Below the pieces are notes generated by a model, which was given only the letters and a program-made list of their open reading frames with translations, was not told the DNA's origin and did not search any database. DNA of 64,000 bases, taken from the NCBI RefSeq assembly GCF_040543805.1, contig NZ_JBEUMS010000001.1, positions 682,001 through 746,000 on the forward strand. The letters are read 5' to 3'. Below are positions 54,709 to 61,859 of this stretch, piece by piece. This DNA comes from Arcicella rosea (GTDB taxonomy: Bacteria > Bacteroidota > Bacteroidia > Cytophagales > Spirosomataceae). The position numbers and the translations under genes were made by a program. How positions within the stretch are numbered: position 1 is the stretch's first letter; every line of letters starts with the position of its first letter.

Positions 54709-54723
54709 AAAACTCATCACTCA

Positions 54724-56226
54724 CTAATTGCCACCATCGGCTTTTCCACGTGCTACGGCATAATCACCGATTTTCTTGCCGCAAACTAAACCTACTTCAC
54801 AATCAAAACGGTAGTGAATTGCGCCATAAATTCTTGATTCAGAAGCTTCTTTAGCCATTGCATCTAAACTAGTTTGCTGACTTGGGAATAGATAAGAAAG
54901 TACCGAAGCTGCTGCTGCCGAAAACGTTGAGTGTCCAGAAGTGAAACTTGGGAAATTCGGCGTTCCTGTCGCAGTTTTTATACTTGGGTCAACTTGGTTT
55001 GGTCTTGGATAAAAATAGTAGTATTTGGTATCCCAACAACAAACACCTGCATCATGAATAGCAGTATTCATCAATGCTAAAGCTCTTGCTGTTCTGATTT
55101 CAGACATACTCGCATCTCTGATTAAATCCATCGCAATCTGATTCCAGTGTCCCGGAGGCGTTGAAGTACCCAAGCCATCCGCCCAGAATTGTACAATCGA
55201 CCATTGTTTACGAGTAATATTTTCAGAATAATTTTTTACTTCTGCTAGATCTTTCTTGAAAGCATCTGAATCTAAAGCTGGAGGTGCAGCAGGACGAATA
55301 GCATCACGAGTTGCTTTATCGAAATTCCAAGTTTTTACTTCTCCAAATCTCATTAACATACCCGGACGAGAAGGAATATCAAGGCTTTTCCAAGCTGTTT
55401 TTAATCCTCTTGCTACAGCTGCTTCAGCCATTTGTGCTTGAATAGTAAGGTTTCCACCAGCAGTACCTGTACCATCTGTTTTAGCATAAGCAATGATTTT
55501 ATCAGCAACTGCTTTTCCTAAAACATCAGCCGCATCAACATCACTTTGTACATTTTTACCTGCCCAAATACCTACTTTACGACCTTCTTCGTATTTATTA
55601 TCTATCAATTGTGTTGGATAACTTCCTGGGAATAAAAACTTCAATACTCTACTTGATGCCGCTGCAATTACTGCTTCTTCAGAAGGGTAATCTGGTAAAT
55701 CATCTGTATTTGTTTTTCTGTTGTACTTGTATTTATAAGCCCAAGTTGCTACCAAAGCATCGTATTGCGCAACACTAATTAAAGCATAAGCTCTTGAAGC
55801 ATAAGGAGGATTGGCAAATGGGAAATAAGGTAAAGTATCAGGTTTTGCAGAGTTCGGTGCTGAATAAGTACCGTTTTCGTTTGGTTCTGGTGCAAGGTTA
55901 TATCTTGCGATAAGTTCACGAGCAATTTCGTTCCAACGACCTACTGCGCCTACTTGCCAGTATGTTAAAGCGCTTTTTTGTTCAGCAGTTAAATTTGAAG
56001 CTACTTTTTGAGCTTCTGCTAATTCAGCTTTGTATTCAGCAGAACTTGTTTCTTTCGGTGCTGGAACTGCATAGTCGGTTGCTACACCGAAATACATTTT
56101 CCAAGTACCAGCGTTAGGCTCATTACTTGTTGGGACTAATGGGCGAAGTGATGTTCTTTCAACTTCTTTTGAACAAGATAATGCAAAAAGGCTAATAAAA
56201 AATATAGATAAAATTCTTGATTTCAT
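54724..56226 (-). CDS. PAP2/vanadium-dependent haloperoxidase-type lipoprotein
   Basis: 500 residues with a lipoprotein signal (FFISLFALSCSKEVE). The PAP2/haloperoxidase active site is complete: Lys401 and Arg408 in KYYYFYPRP, PSFTSGH with His432, and SRIYGAIHYRFD with the second His471. The fold covers about residues 150-500. Vanadate-loaded members use peroxide to oxidise halides; phosphatase members cleave phosphate esters. Sequence alone does not decide between them. Its neighbours are two barrels, DUF3179 and AhpD-like proteins, a redox-leaning context. It is probably anchored in the envelope. Confidence 0.88.
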   Translation of the reverse strand: MKSRILSIFFISLFALSCSKEVERTSLRPLVPTSNEPNAGTWKMYFGVATDYAVPAPKETSSAEYKAELAEAQKVASNLTAEQKSALTYWQVGAVGRWNEIARELIARYNLAPEPNENGTYSAPNSAKPDTLPYFPFANPPYASRAYALISVAQYDALVATWAYKYKYNRKTNTDDLPDYPSEEAVIAAASSRVLKFLFPGSYPTQLIDNKYEEGRKVGIWAGKNVQSDVDAADVLGKAVADKIIAYAKTDGTGTAGGNLTIQAQMAEAAVARGLKTAWKSLDIPSRPGMLMRFGEVKTWNFDKATRDAIRPAAPPALDSDAFKKDLAEVKNYSENITRKQWSIVQFWADGLGTSTPPGHWNQIAMDLIRDASMSEIRTARALALMNTAIHDAGVCCWDTKYYYFYPRPNQVDPSIKTATGTPNFPSFTSGHSTFSAAAASVLSYLFPSQQTSLDAMAKEASESRIYGAIHYRFDCEVGLVCGKKIGDYAVARGKADGGN

Positions 56227-56270
56227 GATGCTATGGGGATAATTGTCAGAATGAAATGGCTACTGATAGA

Positions 56271-57185
56271 CTATTTCTTTTTCTTAAAATTCAAAATGTA
56301 TTGTAATTGAGCGCCATAAGAAGCCTCCACTTTGCCAACGTTTCTACCAGCAATTACATGCGAGAAGTGTCCGTTTACAGAAAAGTTCTCAATCGGAGTA
56401 TGCCAAGTAACAAAAACACCAACACGAGTCCAGTCCATTTTATTAGCAGGTAAAGGCATATCGTAACGGCGAATATCCGTTCCACTTGTTGCAGTAATAT
56501 TGTCGATAAAAGCCTCCGCCAATACAGCTTTTTTATTCATACCAATTCTTAAAGAAGTACTTACCTGGTCAGGTACAGCCATTTCGTGGCTATATTCTAT
56601 TTCATTACCAGTATAGTAATTGGTTCTGTCAACCTTAGTTTTGCTTCTAGCAATGTAACCACCTTGCGCAGTTATATGGATACCATAAGGCAATAATTGA
56701 TGTACAATAAGGCGAGCTGAAGCTGTTTTAGAATGCAATCCGATTGAGAAAGGCAAGAAATCAGGCACATAATTCGTCACAGGGACAGATGCACCGATTA
56801 CTCCGAATAATTGCATTTTGCCATAAGAAAAGAAATTATACTTTGCTGCAACATTCAAATCTTGAACTCCTTGTAAACCAGTCATCGTTCCAGCCGAAGC
56901 TTCGTTTTTGATATAAGGCAAAACGGCAAAAACGTTTAATTTTTCGGTAACACCATAAGCTGCCATGAACGAAGCCATTTGCGTAGAAAGTGTACCGATA
57001 TTAAGATTGTTACGAAGTCTTTCGCCTTCCCAGTATTGATTCCAAGATTCTTTATCGTAATTAAGTACCAAACACAACTCATTTTTTGACATCATCAAGC
57101 CATCTTGAGTTGTTTGTGCAAAACTCATTTTAGTGAAAAATAGTAAGCAGCAAGTACAAGTAAATGTTAGTAAATGTTTCTTCAT
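56271..57185 (-). CDS. Outer-membrane barrel protein, MetA-pathway-like
   Basis: 304 residues. A signal peptide (LLTFTCTCCLLFFTKMSFAQ) is followed by barrel strands: GLMMSKNELCLVLNYDKESW, then YGVTEKLNVFAVLPYIKNEA, then QDLNVAAKYNFFSYGKMQLF, VTWHTPIENFSVNGHFSHVI and a C-terminal YGAQLQYILNF. It resembles the phenol-degradation MetA family. It begins 45 bases upstream of the haloperoxidase gene and is probably co-transcribed with it. Its upstream region carries TTCCA-N6-TGGAA dyads at 57220 and 57423. Confidence 0.78.
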   Translation of the reverse strand: MKKHLLTFTCTCCLLFFTKMSFAQTTQDGLMMSKNELCLVLNYDKESWNQYWEGERLRNNLNIGTLSTQMASFMAAYGVTEKLNVFAVLPYIKNEASAGTMTGLQGVQDLNVAAKYNFFSYGKMQLFGVIGASVPVTNYVPDFLPFSIGLHSKTASARLIVHQLLPYGIHITAQGGYIARSKTKVDRTNYYTGNEIEYSHEMAVPDQVSTSLRIGMNKKAVLAEAFIDNITATSGTDIRRYDMPLPANKMDWTRVGVFVTWHTPIENFSVNGHFSHVIAGRNVGKVEASYGAQLQYILNFKKKK

Positions 57186-57547
57186 TTTGTAATGATTAGT
57201 TTCTTTAAATTGGACTCTCTTCCAAAATTATGGAATACAAAAGTCAATTCCAAACAAAGGGAAAAAATATTGGATTATTTGGAAATAAAATATTTTTATC
57301 AAAAAAGTATAAATAAAAATACACTTATTACTAGTATTGTATAGTACAGCTACTTTTTAGCTGATTTTTTAAGTGTTTCTACGGAGGTTCATCTAAGAGA
57401 TTTCATTCTAAAGAATGCCACTTTCCACAATACTGGAAATTCTATACATTTATTACTGAATAAAATCAAGATAACTTGAGCGAGTTGAATTGAAGCATTG
57501 AAAGAAAAGGTATAGAACTATTCATTTTCACTTGTAATCTTGTAGTA
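57186..57547. promoter_or_regulatory. Upstream region with TTCCA-N6-TGGAA dyads
   Basis: Exact dyads at 57220-57235 (TTCCAAAATTATGGAA) and 57423-57438 (TTCCACAATACTGGAA), plus a one-mismatch copy at 57248-57263. The first lies 35 bases before the barrel gene start, a plausible operator position. Nothing else recognised. Confidence 0.45.
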
Positions 57548-58699
57548 CTAATATTGTTGAGTATTAGGATGAAACGTTTTCCAACTATGCCAAAACTCTT
57601 GGTAAGCGTTTACTTTGGCAAGTGAAATATGTACCATTTTATTTTGATCAATACTTTCTCCTTTTAAATTATAACGAAGTTTATCATCCATCAAAGTATC
57701 ATTTTTGATAGTGAATTTGCCATTATTGGTTGGGCTTTTGAAGGCAAAAAAACTTTTATTATCATTTGCCAAAACCAATAGAATTGCCTCATTCCCAATG
57801 TTGGTCTGGATAATTCTTTCTTTCTTCAAGCGATTCCAATCAAAAGCTTTACTTTCTTTCCCAATTTGGATACCCACTACCCACGATTTATCTTTCCATG
57901 ATAAAGAATCCGTTCCAGTAAGTTTTTTTCTTGACCTTCCAGATTCATATTTGGCTGTACTGTCGTACTCTTCTTTGTATTTTAAATCAGGTTGCATGAT
58001 TGTACTGGCTGGATACATCTTCAACCAAGTGTCTAACGATACTTGCTGTGAAGCAAGTTCTGGTAACATCGTACCTTTTAGTTTTCCTGTGATGGCTTCA
58101 CCATTAGCTTGACGCCACCAGCTTTTAGTGGTATTATCTTCAAACATAGCATTGAAATGATCCATCCCAACCAATCTGAATGTTTCAGGTTTACCGTTAA
58201 CAGTCGGTTCAAATACTCTTCCTGTTCTACAAACTGAGCAATAAGTAACCATGATAGGTTTACCAGCTAAAGTATCACGCACTTGATGATGATAGATAAT
58301 CTGTGAAATTGGATAAGCTTTGGCTTCTCCATTGATTTCAACACCAATAATTACTCTGTCGAGTTTTATTTGGTTTTCATTGGCAGGTTTCATACTTAAA
58401 GCTTGGGTTTCTTCAAACATGGCATCAGCCGCCATTTTGAAATTAAAAGCATAACAAACACCAGTAGCTAATAAAATACCCAACAAAGTAAGCCAACGAG
58501 CTTGTTGAAAGGCAGGTAAAATGCCAAGCACAATCATTGCTCCAAATATGCCTCTAAATATCCAACGCCAAGTGTAAAGAAAGTAAGCAATGTCTATACT
58601 ACGCATTTGCTGGCTTCCCGGCATGGGCATAATGAAATAAACATTCAGGATTTCAAAAATGATGACCCCTAAAACACCTAAATAGAATAGTTTTTTCAT
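57548..58699 (-). CDS. Membrane-anchored DUF3179 protein
   Basis: 383 residues. Three hydrophobic segments (about residues 4-24, 36-60 and 68-86) precede the DUF3179 domain (about 110-365), with IGVEINGEAKAYPISQIIYH, IMVTYCSVCRTGRVFEP (Cys154 and Cys157) and ETFRLVGMDHFNAMFEDN. The CxxC could be redox active; some family members carry selenocysteine there, but here both codons are cysteine. The function is not established. It lies 362 bases upstream of the barrel gene, and two hairpins lie in its own upstream region. Confidence 0.88.
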   Translation of the reverse strand: MKKLFYLGVLGVIIFEILNVYFIMPMPGSQQMRSIDIAYFLYTWRWIFRGIFGAMIVLGILPAFQQARWLTLLGILLATGVCYAFNFKMAADAMFEETQALSMKPANENQIKLDRVIIGVEINGEAKAYPISQIIYHHQVRDTLAGKPIMVTYCSVCRTGRVFEPTVNGKPETFRLVGMDHFNAMFEDNTTKSWWRQANGEAITGKLKGTMLPELASQQVSLDTWLKMYPASTIMQPDLKYKEEYDSTAKYESGRSRKKLTGTDSLSWKDKSWVVGIQIGKESKAFDWNRLKKERIIQTNIGNEAILLVLANDNKSFFAFKSPTNNGKFTIKNDTLMDDKLRYNLKGESIDQNKMVHISLAKVNAYQEFWHSWKTFHPNTQQY

Positions 58700-59217
58700 T
58701 CAATTTTATATCGTTGAATTATCTTAATTAATAGAAATGCCTTGTAAGTAAAAACTCTACATATCAATCTGATAGGTAGAGTTTGAAATATTAACCATTT
58801 ATAAATACTTAATAACTTAGATTAGATTGAGTTTTTTAAAACTTTACACGTGTATAATCCGTGTAAAGTTTGTAATATTCCCAATTCTAATTTTATGAAT
58901 ATCTTCAATTTAGAGGAAAACAGAAAAAGAGATTTATTTTAGAAATACTTTGATTTTTCTTATTTACATAACAAAGATAAAAGTATTTTTTTGAAAAATC
59001 CAAATAACTGGAAAAAATTTCCAATATTTTGAATTTAATTTTAGAATCGTGGAAGAACTAATCTCTTTTTTGCCTTAAATCGCTCATTATAAGCCCCTGA
59101 ATCAAGATTTTAAATTTCTTTTCTTAATTTTTTTTTTGAAGATAAAGTCTATTTCCAACAAATATTTAAAAAAAAGAGGTCTAAATTTCCAGTATTATGG
59201 AATTTTAGACCTCTTTT
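58700..59217. promoter_or_regulatory. Upstream region of the DUF3179 gene with two hairpins and a dyad
   Basis: Hairpin 1: AAACTCTAC (58752-58760) with GTAGAGTTT (58776-58784). Hairpin 2: AAACTTTACACG (58839-58850) with CGTGTAAAGTTT (58860-58871), a perfect 12-bp stem. A one-mismatch TTCCA-N6-TGGAA dyad lies at 58998-59013. No gene recognised. Confidence 0.5.
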
Positions 59218-59218
59218 T
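59171..59218. terminator. Long bidirectional terminator
   Basis: AAAAAGAGGTCTAAATTTCC plus A (59171-59191) pairs with its near-perfect complement (59198-59218), one mismatch in 21, six-base loop GTATTA. Its tip reads TTCCA-GTATTA-TGGAA. It ends at the stop codon of the AhpD-like gene. Confidence 0.9.
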
Positions 59219-59766
59219 TAGTTTGGAGATGAATTAGCATAACCCGTTTCTTCAGCAATCTTTTTAGCTCTTGCTTGATACATTGCTGGATTATCGGGAG
59301 CAAAAGTAGCCAAACCATCCACATACCGATTAAACATACAAAAGGCAGCGGCGATTAAAACAGTATCATGTATTTCAAAATCACTTGCACCTAATGCTTT
59401 GGCTTTTTCTACTTGATTTTCAGTGACAAACTTCCCCCCTTTTTGTACACTTTTAGCAATACTCAAAAGTGCTTTTAATTTATCAGAAATGGGTGCGGTC
59501 TGATAATCAGCCTTTACTTTTTGAACTAAGTATTCATCTTCTGTCGCATAATATTGCGCTACTGCCCCATGAATATTCTGACAGAAAAAACAGTCATTTA
59601 AAGATGAAACAAAAGTGGCGATTAGTTCTCTTTCTCCTTTCGTCAAGCCTTCGTCTGTACGAAGTAACGCTTCTGCTAAAGCATTTAATGGTTTCGCCGT
59701 TTTCGGACTAAATGCCAGTAATCCACGAATTCCCGGTAATTCTTCGGTCAATGTAATATGTGCCAT
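59218..59766 (-). CDS. AhpD-like carboxymuconolactone decarboxylase-family protein (copy 1)
   Basis: 182 residues. The AhpD-like helical fold has the active-site cysteines in NDCFFCQNIHGAVAQ (CxxC with a downstream His), then APISDKLKALLSIA and DTVLIAAAFCMFNRYVDGL. Such proteins are small peroxidase-like thiol enzymes. It is followed at 3 bases by a paralogue. It may protect against peroxide generated or used by the haloperoxidase; this is inference. Confidence 0.9.
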   Translation of the reverse strand: MAHITLTEELPGIRGLLAFSPKTAKPLNALAEALLRTDEGLTKGERELIATFVSSLNDCFFCQNIHGAVAQYYATEDEYLVQKVKADYQTAPISDKLKALLSIAKSVQKGGKFVTENQVEKAKALGASDFEIHDTVLIAAAFCMFNRYVDGLATFAPDNPAMYQARAKKIAEETGYANSSPN

Positions 59767-59769
59767 GAT

Positions 59770-60315
59770 TTAAGCTTTTGTTGGTAAAACGTATCCTAAA
59801 GTTCCCATTCGCTCACCCATTTGTGCATAAACATCGACATCTGTCGGTGTAAGTGTAGCGAGTCCGTCCACATAGCGATTGAACATACAAAAAGTAGCGG
59901 CAATCAATACAGTATCATGAATATCACGGTCGTTTGCTCCGAAGGAACGAGCTAATTGTACATCTTCGTCACTTACGGTTCTAGCATCTGTTTGCACTTT
60001 TCCAGCGATGTTTAATAAAGCTTTTAATTTATCAGAGATGGGTGCATTTTGATAATCTTCCAACACTAAATCAACCGTTTGAGCTTCATCTTGGAACAAA
60101 TATCTTGCTGCCGCCGCATGGCTAGAAGAACAAAAAGTACAAGTATTTTGTGTGGAAACATAAGTAGCAATTAATTCTCTTTCAGCCTGACTCAACGGAG
60201 AATCGTCTCGTAATAAAATTTGTGCTAATTGATAAAGTGGCTTACCTGTATCTGGTCGATACATGACCAAACTTCGGATGCCGGGTACATTTTCTGGAAG
60301 TTGTATATGTGGCAT
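59770..60315 (-). CDS. AhpD-like carboxymuconolactone decarboxylase-family protein (copy 2)
   Basis: 181 residues, a tandem paralogue of the preceding protein (shared: QNTCTFCSSSHAAAARY, APISDKLKALLNIAGKV, DTVLIAATFCMFNRYVDGLA). The CxxC and His are conserved. The first gene of the pair, probably co-transcribed with it. Upstream lies a 282-base gap with a perfect 24-of-25-base inverted repeat (60413-60481). The pair may form a heteromer, as suggested by the duplication. Confidence 0.9.
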   Translation of the reverse strand: MPHIQLPENVPGIRSLVMYRPDTGKPLYQLAQILLRDDSPLSQAERELIATYVSTQNTCTFCSSSHAAAARYLFQDEAQTVDLVLEDYQNAPISDKLKALLNIAGKVQTDARTVSDEDVQLARSFGANDRDIHDTVLIAATFCMFNRYVDGLATLTPTDVDVYAQMGERMGTLGYVLPTKA

Positions 60316-60412
60316 AAATAAGAGTAATAGTTTTGAGTTATTTTATTTGGATAGCAGATTTTGATTTGATTAAATAATGCTAAAAATGAATGAGTTTCTT
60401 TTATTAAAAAAT

Positions 60413-60481
60413 GTAGTGGCAAACCCTTGCGGTTGCCTTGCTCGAAACGGTGAAACGGCAACCGCAAGGGTTTGCCGCTAC
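60413..60481. repeat. REP-like palindrome with 25-base arms
   Basis: The left arm (60413-60437, beginning GTAGTGGCAAACCCTTGCGG) and right arm (60457-60481, beginning GGCAACCGCAAGGGTTTGCC) are reverse complements except one position; the loop is TTGCTCGAAACGGTGAAAC. The GC content is well above the surroundings. It resembles dispersed intergenic palindromes of Bacteroidota; only one copy is here. Confidence 0.9.
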
Positions 60482-60559
60482 GGATTTTATGATATTAAAT
60501 CCGAATACTTTGGTCAAGAATCATTTTAAAGGCATTCAAAATAGTTAAAGTATTGATTT

Positions 60560-60606
60560 TAAGAGAGAAATAATCACTAAATCACTCATTCGCTAAATCA
60601 CTCAAT
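60560..60606. repeat. Short tandem ATCACTMAA words
   Basis: ATCACTAA, ATCACTCATT, CGCTAA, ATCACTCAATT follow one another just at the 3' end of the MFS gene, similar to the TGAGTGTTGAGTG words near 23140 on the other strand. Low-complexity intergenic repeat. Confidence 0.5.
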
Positions 60607-61827
60607 TCCTTTATTCTCTGTAAAATAAACCACAGTCAAAGCAATTAAAAAAGTAATCGAAAAAGACAGTAGGGCATTGCCGATTCCTCCAAATACTGTA
60701 ACTAAACTTCCTACAAAAAAAACGGCGGTGGCAGTAAAAAACCTTCCGATATTAAAACAGAAACCTGTAGCTGTTGCCCGAATTGTCGTTGAAAAAAGTG
60801 TTGGGATATAGCTAGAAAGAGAACCTTGGCTTATTCCGAAAAATAAAGAAAGTAAAGCTGTTTCTACATAAATGATGGGCGTAAAACTTGAGTTGGTGGT
60901 AAACAACAACAAACAAGCGATAAAACAACCTGAAAAAGTAAGAATCAAAGTAGTCCGTGAGCCTATTTTTTTGATTAAAAATCCAGAAAGCATTCCGCCA
61001 ATAATGCCACCAATTCCTAAAAGCATCATCGTTAGTCCACGCTCTTTTTGTCCATCGGAGGAAGTATTTGCTAATAAACCTTGCACCCAAGTTGGAAGCC
61101 AAGAAAAAATAGCCCAAAGTCCAATCAACACTGAACCAAAAATCAAAGAGCCAATCAGTAGTTTTTTACCATTGATAGTAGAAAAAATACTTTCTTGTTC
61201 CTTATTCTTATTTATGCCTCCGCTTTGCCAACTTGAAGATTCAGGTAAGAAAAGCACAATTACAAATGCCATCAAGATTGGAATAATACCAAGCCAAAAC
61301 GACTCCCGCCAATTACCAAATAGTACGTTCAAACCGCCTGTCAATACAATGCCGATAGGAAATGAAACTGCTAAAATGCCTAAAGCAACTGGGCGAGTAT
61401 TAGTATCCCAAATTTCTGAAATATAAACGGTGGTGATAAGTAAAACCCCACCTACACCTAAACCTGTAAAGAAACGATATACCAACAGACTTTCCCAATT
61501 GGCAACGAAAACGGTCAATAAAGTAAATAATCCATAGATTCCTGCTGAAAAAGCTAAGGTTCTGATACGACCAATTTTATCACTCACAATACCTAAAGTC
61601 AATCCGCCAAACATCCATCCAAAAATAAAAGAGGCATTCAAATAAGCTCCAATTTTTCCTAATTCATCGACAGAAGGTGTTTTGCCTAATAATTCAGGAA
61701 TAGCAACAGGTAAATTGACGGACATCAAAGTAGCCACAGTGCCTCCTAAAAGATAGCAAAGCATACAAACAGCAAAAGCAATGGTAGTACGAGACTGCGT
61801 TTTAGTATCGGTTATAGCAATTTCCAT
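60598..61827 (-). CDS. MFS transporter (aromatic-acid/sugar-type)
   Basis: 409 residues, about twelve membrane helices. Signature MFS loops: GIVSDKIGRIRTLAFSAGI after helix 2, then GVGGVLLITTVYISEIWDTN with the conserved E, and a mirrored FLIKKIGSRTTLILTFSG. Substrate unknown. ATG 61827 is chosen; a TTG at 61863 would overlap the stop of the upstream gene by 4 bases, so it is probably co-transcribed with the ASPIC/UnbV gene. It is followed by the tandem repeat and the AhpD-like pair. Confidence 0.88.
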   Translation of the reverse strand: MEIAITDTKTQSRTTIAFAVCMLCYLLGGTVATLMSVNLPVAIPELLGKTPSVDELGKIGAYLNASFIFGWMFGGLTLGIVSDKIGRIRTLAFSAGIYGLFTLLTVFVANWESLLVYRFFTGLGVGGVLLITTVYISEIWDTNTRPVALGILAVSFPIGIVLTGGLNVLFGNWRESFWLGIIPILMAFVIVLFLPESSSWQSGGINKNKEQESIFSTINGKKLLIGSLIFGSVLIGLWAIFSWLPTWVQGLLANTSSDGQKERGLTMMLLGIGGIIGGMLSGFLIKKIGSRTTLILTFSGCFIACLLLFTTNSSFTPIIYVETALLSLFFGISQGSLSSYIPTLFSTTIRATATGFCFNIGRFFTATAVFFVGSLVTVFGGIGNALLSFSITFLIALTVVYFTENKGIE

Positions 61828-61859
61828 AAAAATATGATTAATGGTTTTAGGCTTGTTTA

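Noticed and set aside
58228..58240. Selenocysteine in the DUF3179 CxxC motif
   Set aside because: Both positions are ordinary cysteine codons and no in-frame TGA occurs there.
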